DNA from: Bacteroidales bacterium
GTDB lineage: Bacteria > Bacteroidota > Bacteroidia > Bacteroidales > UBA7332
Direction of reading: 5' to 3'
NCBI GenBank assembly: GCA_028687995.1
Contig: JAQTZA010000003.1
Span: 186,001-250,000 of the forward strand
DNA length: 64,000 nt
Positions 10,029 through 19,738 of this stretch are shown here, piece after piece; the first letter of the stretch is position 1, and each line of letters opens with the position of its first letter. A model generated the notes under the pieces. The model was given only the letters and a program-made list of their open reading frames with translations. It did not search any database and had not been told where the DNA came from. The position numbers and the translations under genes were made by a program.

Positions 10029-13000
10029 ATGATGAAAATTTGGTCACACAAGAAATCGCTATTTCTATTACTAATTATGTTTGGTTTGTTTGCGAAAACA
10101 AGCCGCGCAACAAACTATTACTCCGATCCAACTGCCACTGGAAAAATGACAAATACAGGCACTGCTGCAAGTCCATGGGGTAGCTTGAGTGCTATTTTTG
10201 CAGCAGGCAAAACTTTTATAGCAGGCGATACGATATTTCTAAAAACTGGTAATCACGGTTACGCAGTAGTGAAAGGATCAAATACAGGCTTTGTAGTAAT
10301 TACACCCGCCTCGGGTCAAAATCCGATTCTAACTCGATTAAGAGTTGGCAATGGCACAAATCAGACGGATTATTGGAAAATTTACAAGTTAAACATTCAA
10401 TCTATATCGACTACAGTTGGCTCAACAATAGGTGTCCCACTTGTCGAAATTTATGGGCTTAGCTCGCACGTCACCATCAGTGGATGCGCAATTTCGTCCA
10501 CATCAAATACAACGACTTGGAACCGAGCTGAATGGAGAGATAGCTGCAATAGCGGACTTTCTACGCGAGCCAATCTGAATGCGAACCACATCATTGAAAA
10601 TAATACGATTACCAATGTGGCATTTGGCATTCAAATATCATCCTCAAAAACAATCGTTAGAGGCAATACTGTTCAAAACTTCACACACGATGCCAGCAGA
10701 GTACTGGGTAGTAATATCATCTTTGAAAAAAATAAACTGTTTGATTTAATCAAGGTAATGGCATACTCCGAAAACCACGACGATTTGTTTCAGGCTTTTA
10801 CCACAGCAACACCGAATATAGGAATTGACACGCTTAAAAATGATACAATTCGACAAAATATTTTCATAAATACGACTGATACTACTCGCAACTTTCGTGG
10901 TTCTGCACAAGGAATTGGCTGTTTTGACGGACCTCTAGTGAATTGGTCTGTAGAAAATAATATTGTGTTAACCGACAATTGGCATGGAATAACGCTTAAT
11001 AGTGCCACAAACTGTCAGATAATAAACAACACTGTTTTAGATCCTTACCTCTATACCCCTGTCGATTCAGTCGATCAGAATGCGACCAGTGTAGGTCCCA
11101 CGTGGATAAGTATTTCCGAAAAATCTGGAATCATAAGTTCCAATAATGTTGTAAAAAATAATTTGGTGGCAAATACCGTGACAATTGGATCCCCAACGAT
11201 GGGAACAGCATCAAACAACATCATAGTCGGAGCAATATCCAATTACAGCACCTATTTCAAAGACGCATCAAATTTAGAACTGCCTGGCAATTTTGATTTA
11301 CACCTCAACACAGGTTGCGCCGCCGTCGATGCGGGCGTTGCCGTCACTTCTCCAACAAGCGATTTCGACGACATTCCCCGACCTCAAGGAGCAGCATATG
11401 ACATCGGTGCTTACGAATACAAAAATGCAGAGTTAGCTGCCACATCATCGGGTGGTGGTAGCGGTACGTATGGCACACTAAAAGCCGTTTTCGACGATAT
11501 AAATAACGGAAAATTGACAGGAAATATCACTGTTCAGGTGAAAGCCTCAACCATAGAAACTGCTTCGGCAGTACTGAAAGCCAGTGGAACGACAACTGCT
11601 GGCGGAACATCCAGCTACACGTCTGTGAAAATATTTCCTACTTCAGCCAATCTTTCGATAAGCGGGAACATCGCCTCCGGAAACTTAATCGATTTGCAAG
11701 GAGCCGATCACATAACAATCGACGGACGAATGTACGTTGGCGGAATTCCGAGCTCCGATTCAAAATCGCTGACTATCGAAAATAGCGCAGCCACAGCGGC
11801 CGTTGCCATTAATCTGGGAATTCACGCTGAATACAATTCTGTGAAATTCTGCACCATCAAAGGATATTCTGCAACTTCAAAAGGAGTGATAAATTTTCAG
11901 GCACCATCCACTGTCGGAAATGGAAATAGCCACAACTCAATCAGCGACAATACCATCACCGGAAATTCGACAGGGAAACCCTATTATGGAATCGTTTCCA
12001 CAGGATTTGCAGGTTCACCTAGTACTGCCGACACCATTCAATCGAATGAATTTCCTCAAATCCTGCAGGCTGGAGTTCCATCATCGGCTATTTGCTTATC
12101 AGGGGCATCTAACGACAGTTGGAAAATCTCGGGAAATAGCATCTACGACACCTCTTCGTCGTTCGCTCCAACAAGTACTTCTGCCTATTACGCTATCAAT
12201 ATTTTGGGTGGTTTTGGATACGAAATTACTGACAACTACATCGGTGGACAAACCGCACAATGCGGAGGAAATCCATTGACCAAAACGAATGTAAATAACA
12301 ATGTTTTTGCAGGGATCTATTTAAAAACGGCTGTTGCAGGAGCCGTATCGTCAATTCAAAACAACACCATTCAAAATTTTCTTTGGAAAAACAGTGGTAC
12401 TGGTCAATGGTACGGAATTATGATTGATGCCGGATCAGTTACCGATTTTAATATTGGAAACGTGAGTGGAAATACAATCGGCGACAACTCAACCACAGGC
12501 TCAATCAACTATACAGCAGGTGCTACAGGCGGAAATCTGTATGGAATCTATATTGCCACAACTGGAACGACATCTTGTCAAAACAATAAAATCGGATCAC
12601 TGTTAGGCAATAATAGTAAATCAGGAACTGGAGGAACAACCGCCGTAACTGCCATCTACAAATCAGCAACAGGTGGAACAACGAACATCAGCAATAACAC
12701 GATTGGAAGCCCAACAACAGCTAATTGCATTCTTACCACAAAGGCCATTGCTTCTCAAAATATTTATGGAATCAACTGTGCAGGAACTGCAACCACAAAT
12801 GTAATCAACAACAACGTCATTGCGAATTTGAAAGATAGCACGACAACCGGTACAATATATGGCATTTCGTTGACTGGTGGCAAGACTACTGTAAATGGGA
12901 ATCTAATTCACAGTCTCTTCTCCACGGCGGCTTCTACAGGAGCTATCACAACAGGCATTTCACTCGGAGCAACAGTGAGCACAACCTGCAGCAACAACAT

Positions 13001-13799
13001 TATTCTTTTAGGTGGAAACAACGCTGCAACCATTTATGGATTTAACGAAGCTGCAACCGCAGTAGCCAACAATATTTATTTCAACACAGTCTATATTGAT
13101 GGTGCACCAACGTTGAAAACACTGAAATCGTATGGCCTTTACAGTGCTGGAACCGGAGCGACAAATGCCAGAAACTTTAGAAATAACATCTTCTTCAACA
13201 ACCGGATTAATGCCGGAGCAACCGGAAATAATTATGCAATAGGTCTTGCTACTTACGGCACTGGAACGTTGGTTTGCAACTACAACGACCTGTTTGTTTC
13301 CGCTGCAACGAACAATTATGTTGGGATATACAATACTACAAATAAGAAAGCATTAATTGACTGGCAATCTACCGTCATTACTGGTGTTACGCTTGATGCT
13401 AATAGTAAAGGAGATGATCCTATTTTCGACAATGCTGGAGGCAAATTAGCAATTGATTATATTACTGCTACTTCATCGATTGTATCAGGAGCTACAAATT
13501 CAGGCATTTCAACTGACTTTGAGGGTATTTCGAGGAGTAATATTGCTCCAATAATGGGAGCTCTCGAAACCAGATCGCTAACAACTAATCTCAATGCTGA
13601 AAAACACCTTGAACCGAGTTTTAGAATCACAGAAAATGGCATTACCGCTGTTTTTAACGACCCGACTCTAGTGGAACTTTACACAATAGATGGTCTAAAA
13701 ATAGATCTAATAAAAACCACAGGAACATATTCCAGAAATCTGAAAAATGGAATTTACATAATTAGAATAAATGGAAATGCAACTAAATTCATTAAATAG
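10029..13799 (+). CDS. Second large two-module beta-helix protein with T9SS sorting domain
   Basis: A 1256-aa paralogue of the preceding gene with the same order: signal peptide 1-27 (cut after KTSRA), module A about 28-462 (NYYSDPTATGKMTNTGTAAS, GDTIFLKTGNHGYAVVKGSN, ending DIGAYEYK), module B about 467-1180 (GTYGTLKAVFDDINNGKL, ITIDGR), then a type A T9SS sorting domain (ELYTIDGLKIDL, GIYIIRINGNATKFIK). By eye more than half of the positions match the 6149 gene across the whole length, so this is a tandem duplication. It leads the closely spaced run of genes continuing to 17779 (13-nt gap to the protease). Function is inferred only from fold and export signals: surface glycan interaction or depolymerisation. 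Confidence 0.85.
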   Translation: MMKIWSHKKSLFLLLIMFGLFAKTSRATNYYSDPTATGKMTNTGTAASPWGSLSAIFAAGKTFIAGDTIFLKTGNHGYAVVKGSNTGFVVITPASGQNPILTRLRVGNGTNQTDYWKIYKLNIQSISTTVGSTIGVPLVEIYGLSSHVTISGCAISSTSNTTTWNRAEWRDSCNSGLSTRANLNANHIIENNTITNVAFGIQISSSKTIVRGNTVQNFTHDASRVLGSNIIFEKNKLFDLIKVMAYSENHDDLFQAFTTATPNIGIDTLKNDTIRQNIFINTTDTTRNFRGSAQGIGCFDGPLVNWSVENNIVLTDNWHGITLNSATNCQIINNTVLDPYLYTPVDSVDQNATSVGPTWISISEKSGIISSNNVVKNNLVANTVTIGSPTMGTASNNIIVGAISNYSTYFKDASNLELPGNFDLHLNTGCAAVDAGVAVTSPTSDFDDIPRPQGAAYDIGAYEYKNAELAATSSGGGSGTYGTLKAVFDDINNGKLTGNITVQVKASTIETASAVLKASGTTTAGGTSSYTSVKIFPTSANLSISGNIASGNLIDLQGADHITIDGRMYVGGIPSSDSKSLTIENSAATAAVAINLGIHAEYNSVKFCTIKGYSATSKGVINFQAPSTVGNGNSHNSISDNTITGNSTGKPYYGIVSTGFAGSPSTADTIQSNEFPQILQAGVPSSAICLSGASNDSWKISGNSIYDTSSSFAPTSTSAYYAINILGGFGYEITDNYIGGQTAQCGGNPLTKTNVNNNVFAGIYLKTAVAGAVSSIQNNTIQNFLWKNSGTGQWYGIMIDAGSVTDFNIGNVSGNTIGDNSTTGSINYTAGATGGNLYGIYIATTGTTSCQNNKIGSLLGNNSKSGTGGTTAVTAIYKSATGGTTNISNNTIGSPTTANCILTTKAIASQNIYGINCAGTATTNVINNNVIANLKDSTTTGTIYGISLTGGKTTVNGNLIHSLFSTAASTGAITTGISLGATVSTTCSNNIILLGGNNAATIYGFNEAATAVANNIYFNTVYIDGAPTLKTLKSYGLYSAGTGATNARNFRNNIFFNNRINAGATGNNYAIGLATYGTGTLVCNYNDLFVSAATNNYVGIYNTTNKKALIDWQSTVITGVTLDANSKGDDPIFDNAGGKLAIDYITATSSIVSGATNSGISTDFEGISRSNIAPIMGALETRSLTTNLNAEKHLEPSFRITENGITAVFNDPTLVELYTIDGLKIDLIKTTGTYSRNLKNGIYIIRINGNATKFIK

Positions 13800-13812
13800 A
13801 AAATTACAAAAA

Positions 13813-14970
13813 ATGAAAAAATTAATCAGTTTGCTCATCATCGCATCGACAACATTCTCCATATACGCGCAAGATTGCACTCCAGACGCTAACGGCAATG
13901 TCACGTGCAACGACTTTAATGCCAATGCAATGCTGAACATCGATTTACGCATAGAAAACAAACACAACGCAAGTGCGAATATGCCGATTTTTACAACCCA
14001 AAACCATTATGGCGGAAAATATGTACGCAATACCAATTGTTGGGCATATAACCTTGATTTGACCTGTGCCAGTCCGTGGAATTCGAAAGGAATCAATCTT
14101 CGGGCAGGGACGTTGATTACCCCTCGTCACGCCATCTTGGCGGCACATTACAATATTCAAACCGGAGATTCTATTCGTTTTATTACAAAAGATAATCAGA
14201 TTGTGCGTCGGAAAGTAATTGCCTTCTCGGTAAATACAGATTACAACATTACCTTTCCTGATATCGAAGTGGTAACATTGGATTATGATGTACCACCAAC
14301 CATCTCCCCCTGCCAGTTGTTACCTTCGAATGCGAAAGATTATCTTGCTAATGACGGAGCAGGATTACCTGGATTCTTTTTGGATCAAGATGAAAAAGCG
14401 ATAGTGGCAGATGTGAAATATTTGGGATTGAAACAGAGTGAAAATTTTGAATTTCAGGTACCAACAAAGGCTAATCGCGTTTCACTCTACGAACCAGTTG
14501 CTATGGGCGATAGCGGAGATCCAGTTTTTGTGGTATTGAATGGAAATCCAGTTTTAGTTGGTGTAATTACCTCTTATGGACCCTGGGGATATTCATTGAA
14601 TTATTTCTCTAACCTTCCTTCTGGAAATGCACAACCATACCAACGAATAGACGATTTGATAAAAGCTACTGATCTGAAAGCAGGCATAAATACTGGCTAC
14701 AAAGTTTCTTTCTTCGATTTTTCAGCCACAGCAATACCAACTGCAAAAGAGAATAAAGATCGAATTTTTGTACTAAATCGAGAACTAAACGTAAATTTGT
14801 CATCTGAAAATCAAGCTCAGATAATCGTTACAGATTTTACTGGAAGGCGTATATTGAATAAAATCTATAACAGTAAATTATCCAACTACACGCTACCAAC
14901 TTCAGGGATTTACATCGTAACAATCATAAAAGAAAAGACAAAAGAATCGTATAAAGTAATCGCAAAATGA
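13813..14970 (+). CDS. Secreted trypsin-like serine protease with T9SS sorting domain
   Basis: The ATG at 13813 is chosen because it gives a clean signal peptide (MKKLISLLIIASTTFSIYA, cut before Q20); longer in-frame starts overlap the previous gene. The 385-aa protein carries a plausible chymotrypsin-fold triad: His112 in ILAAHY, Asp150 in PDIEVVTLD and Ser234 in GDSGDPVFVV, followed by the VGVITSYG strand that normally precedes the end of the domain. The last ~75 residues (IIVTDFTGRRIL, SGIYIVTII ... YKVIAK) look like a T9SS type A domain. It overlaps the next gene by 4 nt (ATGA), so the two are translationally coupled. A role in processing the neighbouring secreted beta-helix proteins or in substrate digestion is inference. 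Confidence 0.82.
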   Translation: MKKLISLLIIASTTFSIYAQDCTPDANGNVTCNDFNANAMLNIDLRIENKHNASANMPIFTTQNHYGGKYVRNTNCWAYNLDLTCASPWNSKGINLRAGTLITPRHAILAAHYNIQTGDSIRFITKDNQIVRRKVIAFSVNTDYNITFPDIEVVTLDYDVPPTISPCQLLPSNAKDYLANDGAGLPGFFLDQDEKAIVADVKYLGLKQSENFEFQVPTKANRVSLYEPVAMGDSGDPVFVVLNGNPVLVGVITSYGPWGYSLNYFSNLPSGNAQPYQRIDDLIKATDLKAGINTGYKVSFFDFSATAIPTAKENKDRIFVLNRELNVNLSSENQAQIIVTDFTGRRILNKIYNSKLSNYTLPTSGIYIVTIIKEKTKESYKVIAK

Positions 14971-16811
14971 AAAAACTAAGTGTTTTTGTTTTCCTAATGC
15001 CGCTATTTGTTTCAGCTCAAACCCACTATTGGAACGAGAAAACACAACTAATTCCCTGGCGTTTACCCTTGGTATCTGACAGCAAAAACATCGAATACAT
15101 CGACCTCGATAAAGACGGCGATCCCGACATTCTGAAAACCACTATTTTGGATGGCATTCCGATTATGTGGATCGACGACGACGACGATATGAAATACGGT
15201 GATTTGGAAGGAGATCAAGACAACGATTGCCTTTTAGTGGATAAAAATCGCGATGGGAAATTTGCCGGACCAATGGATTTAAGCATCGACTGGACTGACA
15301 CAAACGGCGACGGAATTGCCGATGTTCAATTGTTGGTCATCAACGGAGATATCAACACGCGCAGTTTCTTCGATTGGAAATCAGACGTCATGTATATGAT
15401 TGATTTTGGAGAAAAAGACGGAATACACAATTTTATCAATTGGAACGATTTGGTAATGGGAGGTTGGGAACACAGCGGCTACTCTAATTTCTATACCGAT
15501 TATCACGGGAATACCCTTTTCCTGAAAATGAGCGCATCTTCATTTAGAATCAACGACTTGCGCTACAGTTGGGAAAACCCATTTATTTTCTACGATGAAG
15601 ACAATGATGGATTGTCGGAGATGGCAATCCGATTGGTCGATATGCCAATTTTCAGGCCTTCTAAAGATTACGTTGGAAAGGTAAATTATCCGTATGGAAT
15701 GACCGACACTCAAAAGAATAATCCAAAGATGGATTCGCTTTTCAAAGGTGTGGATTCGGAACGCGACATACAATTCTCTAAACAGATAAGTTGGGTGAGC
15801 ATTGCTTGGGATTTGGATAACGACAACGGACAAAGCAACGAATTTGACTTCGATATGAGTCTCTGCTTCTCCGGCGAAGGTTTTAATTATGCCGATCAAG
15901 TCCACACATTCAAAAATATGAAAGGACTCGCTGCTGCCGACTCACTACTCTACGACTCGCGTTGGCGACACAACGACCAACTGATTTATACCGATCAGAA
16001 GAGTGCTTATCCCTCTATTTTCAAAAAAGGCAAATGGAACTCTTGCTGGATGACTTTCGACGAAGACGACGACTGCAACCGTTGGGAGCGCGTCGAACTC
16101 TATGAACCCAAAAATTTATGGAAAATAGGTCGTTCCTCTGGTGGATTAGATAATAACAATCAAGCCGATGCCATAGGCGATCGTGGCGAATTTGACGCAG
16201 ATAATTCAGGGAAAGGAAGGTTGTACATCGCACCATTTGACGGACGAATCCACTTATTAGGTGCCGAATGGGGAACTTGGCGAATCGATATGAGTGCGGC
16301 TTGTTTCCAAGGATATGGTGGTTTGTATGCACCAGCAACTTCGTTTGAGCGACTGACCAAAAATCCCGAACGCTGCGCCACCATTCGTTACTCTGATACC
16401 AACAAAAACGGGTTTATCGATTGCATCGAATATGATTTAGATGGTGATACGATTTTCGAAGATAAGGTTTCGTTAATGGAGTTGGGCATCGACGACAAAG
16501 CATCCATCATCGAGACCGGAAATATGAATTACCGCTCGATGAACAAGCTTTTCAGCAAACTCACCAATGAAATGTGGATGAGAGCCGAAAAGGTCGTAAA
16601 AATTGCAGAAAAACAAGGTATAAGTTCCTCGTGGTACGCCTTTTGGAAACAGCCTCGCACGATCAATGAGCACTACCAATATGCTTATTGGTTGACATTC
16701 TACCTCTACAAAGATATGTGCCACAAAGCGTTGTTAAGTGGAGATAAGTCGCTTAAAATAAAACTCGACAAGGCATACTATTCGGGCGATTGGGGGACAT
16801 TTCACAACTGA
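14967..16811 (+). CDS. Secreted Asp-rich (calcium-binding-type) protein of unknown function
   Basis: A 614-aa protein with signal peptide 1-17 (MKKLSVFVFLMPLFVSA). It carries many DxDxDG-type loops like EF-hand, dockerin or thrombospondin type 3 repeats: DLDKDGDPD at 46-54, then DKNRDGKF, DTNGDGIAD, YDEDNDGLSE, DLDNDNGQSNEFD, FDEDDDCNRWE, DTNKNGFIDCIEYDLDGD. These probably bind Ca2+. Between them are aromatic-rich stretches (APFDGRIHLLGAEWGTWRID), and the C-terminal ~110 residues look helical. No T9SS sorting domain or lipobox is evident, unlike its upstream neighbours, so it is probably periplasmic or exported another way. I do not recognise the family. It shares 4 nt with the protease gene before it and is 5 nt from the aldo/keto reductase after it, so it is surely in one operon. 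Confidence 0.7.
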   Translation: MKKLSVFVFLMPLFVSAQTHYWNEKTQLIPWRLPLVSDSKNIEYIDLDKDGDPDILKTTILDGIPIMWIDDDDDMKYGDLEGDQDNDCLLVDKNRDGKFAGPMDLSIDWTDTNGDGIADVQLLVINGDINTRSFFDWKSDVMYMIDFGEKDGIHNFINWNDLVMGGWEHSGYSNFYTDYHGNTLFLKMSASSFRINDLRYSWENPFIFYDEDNDGLSEMAIRLVDMPIFRPSKDYVGKVNYPYGMTDTQKNNPKMDSLFKGVDSERDIQFSKQISWVSIAWDLDNDNGQSNEFDFDMSLCFSGEGFNYADQVHTFKNMKGLAAADSLLYDSRWRHNDQLIYTDQKSAYPSIFKKGKWNSCWMTFDEDDDCNRWERVELYEPKNLWKIGRSSGGLDNNNQADAIGDRGEFDADNSGKGRLYIAPFDGRIHLLGAEWGTWRIDMSAACFQGYGGLYAPATSFERLTKNPERCATIRYSDTNKNGFIDCIEYDLDGDTIFEDKVSLMELGIDDKASIIETGNMNYRSMNKLFSKLTNEMWMRAEKVVKIAEKQGISSSWYAFWKQPRTINEHYQYAYWLTFYLYKDMCHKALLSGDKSLKIKLDKAYYSGDWGTFHN

Positions 16812-16816
16812 TTATT

Positions 16817-17779
16817 ATGTACAAAATCGAACTCGGACAAACTGGCGAATACATCAGCACCATCGGACTTGGCACAATGTATTTTGGATCGAAAATTGAT
16901 GAGCAACGCTCGTTTGAACTATTAGACAAATACACTAAATATGGCGGCTCGTTGTTCGATTCTGCTAATAAATATGCAAGTTGGATTCCGGGATGTAAGG
17001 GCGGAGAAAGCGAACAATTACTTGGCAAATGGATTAAAGAACGTGCAAACAGGCAACAGATTTTCGTCACTTCGAAAGTCGGGTTTCCGTATGGTGAAAT
17101 CCCTAAATCGCTCAAGAAGGAGATTATCATTTCGGAATGCGAGAAGAGTCTTAAAAGATTAGACATCGAAACAATTGACCTCTATTTTGCCCATTCTTTC
17201 GATAATGAAACTCCAATAGAAGAGTCTATGGAAGCATTCTTTCTCCTCAAAAAAGAGGGGAAAATCAGATTTGCTGGAGCGAGCAATTTCTACAGTTGGC
17301 AGCTACAAAAAGCAAATTTAGCCGCGAAAAATCAAGATTGGGAAGGTTTTTCGGCTCTACAACAAAGACACACTTATCTTGAACCGACTCTTCGCGTTGA
17401 TTTTGGTACTCAAGTGATATTAACTCCTGAAATGGAACAATTTTGCAACGAAGAACAAACAACTATTATGGCATACTCACCTCTTTTAGGAGGGGCATAC
17501 TCGAAGAGCTTTTCATCGCTTCCTATACAATATCAGCATCCACTTTCAGTTCAAATGTTCTCAGTACTTAAAAATGTGGCAGACGAACTCCAAGTTTCAC
17601 AAAATGCAGTGGTTTTGGCATGGATGATGCAAAACACTCCGACCATAATACCTCTGATTAGCACCAGTTCAATCGCACAGCTTGAGGAAAACCTTAAGGT
17701 GCTATCTGTTACTCTTTCTAAAAATCAACTGGATCAATTAAATCAAAACAGAGAACAGATTGTCCCTGTTTTTAGCTAA
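16817..17779 (+). CDS. Aldo/keto reductase
   Basis: A 320-aa NADPH-dependent (beta/alpha)8-barrel oxidoreductase without signal peptide, hence cytoplasmic. The start at ATG 16817 gives MYKIELGQTGEYIS, the normal N-terminus for the family; an upstream in-frame start would overlap the preceding gene. The catalytic tetrad is intact: Asp48 (LFDSAN), Tyr53 (NKYASW), Lys87 (TSKVG) and His126 (YFAHSFD). GASNFYSWQL and the C-terminal LISTSS segment fit the cofactor-binding part. The substrate is probably a sugar or other carbonyl compound; its place at the end of an operon of secreted glycan-type proteins would suit metabolism of a released unusual sugar, but that is inference. The last 8 nt overlap the convergent amidotransferase gene. 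Confidence 0.92.
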   Translation: MYKIELGQTGEYISTIGLGTMYFGSKIDEQRSFELLDKYTKYGGSLFDSANKYASWIPGCKGGESEQLLGKWIKERANRQQIFVTSKVGFPYGEIPKSLKKEIIISECEKSLKRLDIETIDLYFAHSFDNETPIEESMEAFFLLKKEGKIRFAGASNFYSWQLQKANLAAKNQDWEGFSALQQRHTYLEPTLRVDFGTQVILTPEMEQFCNEEQTTIMAYSPLLGGAYSKSFSSLPIQYQHPLSVQMFSVLKNVADELQVSQNAVVLAWMMQNTPTIIPLISTSSIAQLEENLKVLSVTLSKNQLDQLNQNREQIVPVFS

Positions 17780-19565
17780 AAACACGATTTTTCATCTTCT
17801 GATACCACGTCTTTTGACTATCCAAAATAGATAGATCTTTGTTCTTCAACCACTCTTCGATTGGCATTGAAAAACCTTTTTTGCCCATTTCAAAGATCTT
17901 CTCAGGAAGAATTTGCTGCACATATTTTCTGAAAACAGGTTTCAAATGAAGATTCAAATCATGGAAAATATCTGCTTGATTAAAGTACTTCTCTATAAAA
18001 AGATGATCTAAAAAGGGGAAACGCATCTCGATGGATTGCTTCATCGATGGCTGATCGCTCCGAAAGGTATGATGAGAAGAGATGTAATAGAAAATTTCAA
18101 GGTATGAAACTCTTTTCAGCAAGGGTAATTCACGAAATTCCGCGAATTGATGAAGAACCTGACTTTGGATATATTCTATCGGATGAATTGGAATTTCTTC
18201 TCCTTTTTCCTTCAAAAAACCACGAATCTCCTCCCACGAAAACAGTCTCCGACTCAACATTGGAAATGATTCTACGCCAAATCGGTTGAGCTCCCGAAAT
18301 TTAGATTGATATTTTTTTGGCAATAAAAAAACAGGTACAAAAGAAAAAAATGATTGATATTTCTGAATCTTAGCAACTGTTCTAAAATAGGAATATCCGC
18401 CAAAAATTTCATCTGGTCCTAATGCATTATAAAGCACTTTTATCCCCATCTCTTTTGCCTTTTCACTTAAAAATAGTGCCGCTTCAGGCGAAGAGTTTGG
18501 TTCTTCTTCAGCCGTCAAAAATTGCTCCAACACTTCGGATGAAGGATGAGAAGGTATTTCTAAAAAATGAATTTTCAATCCTACATTTCGAGCATTTTCT
18601 GCTGCGTATTCTCGCTCATCTGTAGAGTGACTTTCGGCGAAAATATTAAGGCATTTCATCTTCGGGTCGAATTGGCTAAAATAATAGGCTAATGTGCCAC
18701 TATCCATTCCACCACTCAACATCATTGCTTTTTCGACATCTCCCGTTTGATGCAGGCGACAAATCTCTTTCAAATCAGCATCAAATTCAGAAAACTGAAT
18801 CTCTCTTTTTGATGGAGAATAGGTAAGATGCCAATATGATTTTGTGATGATCTTTTTTTCACTTAACGAGAACTCCAACGTGTGAGCGGCTTGTAACGAA
18901 TGGATATTTTTGAAGATTGTCAACGGAGCTGGGCAAGTTGTCAGATACATCGAATAGGCTAATCCTTGATAATTTGTCTCTTTTGCAACCAATCCTGTAG
19001 CGAAAATACCTTTCATTTCAGATGAAAAAATAAAAACATCGTCAACAAAGGCATAATAAAATGGTTTCATGCCCAATCGATCGCGCCACGCCTTGAGGCG
19101 TTTACTTTTTGCATCGTACAGCACAATGGAGAACATTCCTCGCAAATGATGCACAAATTCGTCTCCTAGTTTCAGATAGAGCCGAAACGCAACCTCACTG
19201 TCTGTGTCTGAAATAAACAGTTCTTCGCTCAAAAACTGGGTTCGCAATTCAACATAATTATAGATTTCACCATTCAACATGAACGAAATTTGTCGCTCAG
19301 AATCGCAAAAAGGCTGCATGCCATGTTCCGACAAATCAACAATAGAGAGTCGGTTAAATCCGAAGAAAAATGGAGAAACAATATTTGAAACTGAAGGATA
19401 TTTTTGTTGTGTGGTCGCGTTCGAAATAGCGCAGGAATGGAAACTGGATTCTCCTGTAAAAATCAACGTATCATCAGGGCCCCGATGTTTAATAGAGGTG
19501 ACACTTTTGACAATCAATTCAGAATCGACCGAGTTATCCGAAATTATTCCGCTAAATCCACACAT
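17772..19565 (-). CDS. asnB: Asparagine synthetase-type glutamine amidotransferase
   Basis: A 597-aa two-domain cytoplasmic enzyme. The N-terminal class II glutaminase begins MCGFSG with nucleophile Cys2 and has RLSIVDLSEHGMQPF and NGEIYNY; the C-terminal synthetase has the PP-loop LSGGMDSGTLAYYF around 281-294 and GPDEIFGGYSYF. The general reaction is glutamine- and ATP-dependent amidation of a carboxylate, for example aspartate to asparagine. Members of this family are also common in polysaccharide clusters, where they may amidate sugar acids; the divergent MBOAT/SGNH acylation pair makes that alternative worth keeping. Its 3' end overlaps the aldo/keto reductase by 8 nt, tail to tail. Confidence 0.9.
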   Translation of the reverse strand: MCGFSGIISDNSVDSELIVKSVTSIKHRGPDDTLIFTGESSFHSCAISNATTQQKYPSVSNIVSPFFFGFNRLSIVDLSEHGMQPFCDSERQISFMLNGEIYNYVELRTQFLSEELFISDTDSEVAFRLYLKLGDEFVHHLRGMFSIVLYDAKSKRLKAWRDRLGMKPFYYAFVDDVFIFSSEMKGIFATGLVAKETNYQGLAYSMYLTTCPAPLTIFKNIHSLQAAHTLEFSLSEKKIITKSYWHLTYSPSKREIQFSEFDADLKEICRLHQTGDVEKAMMLSGGMDSGTLAYYFSQFDPKMKCLNIFAESHSTDEREYAAENARNVGLKIHFLEIPSHPSSEVLEQFLTAEEEPNSSPEAALFLSEKAKEMGIKVLYNALGPDEIFGGYSYFRTVAKIQKYQSFFSFVPVFLLPKKYQSKFRELNRFGVESFPMLSRRLFSWEEIRGFLKEKGEEIPIHPIEYIQSQVLHQFAEFRELPLLKRVSYLEIFYYISSHHTFRSDQPSMKQSIEMRFPFLDHLFIEKYFNQADIFHDLNLHLKPVFRKYVQQILPEKIFEMGKKGFSMPIEEWLKNKDLSILDSQKTWYQKMKNRVFS

Positions 19566-19611
19566 TATCTGTCTTTTTGAATTGGGATATTATTCAAACA
19601 TTTTCTTGTTG

Positions 19612-19619
19612 CAAATATA
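19612..19619 (-). promoter_or_regulatory. Candidate -7 element for the amidotransferase gene
   Basis: On the minus strand the sequence reads TATATTTG, matching the Bacteroidota -7 consensus TAnnTTTG, 47 nt upstream of the start codon. No well-spaced -33 TTG was found, so this is a weak call. Confidence 0.4.
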
Positions 19620-19656
19620 CCAAAATTACCCAATCTGACTTTATAAAATTTATTCA

Positions 19657-19686
19657 TTGACAAAACGCTGGATTTATTTATCTTTG
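19657..19686 (+). promoter_or_regulatory. Bacteroidota-type promoter for the MBOAT operon
   Basis: TTG at 19657-19659, a 19-nt spacer, then TATCTTTG at 19679-19686. Both boxes and the spacing fit the Bacteroidota housekeeping promoter. The start codon follows 52 nt after the -7 box. Confidence 0.65.
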
Positions 19687-19738
19687 CTCATCAAATATTA
19701 TCGTTAAAATCCAACACAAACGAATCTGACGTACAAGG

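Noticed and set aside
8013-12279. 119-aa alternative-frame open frames at the same relative place in both large beta-helix paralogues (8013-8372 and 11920-12279)
   Set aside because: Their conservation is explained by the shared DNA ancestry of the host genes; the proteins lack start signals and domain-like sequence.
3453-13799. Possible CRISPR or short tandem repeat array in the Asn/Thr-rich beta-helix genes
   Set aside because: The similarity is at protein level between imperfect coils in one open frame; there are no regularly spaced identical repeats.
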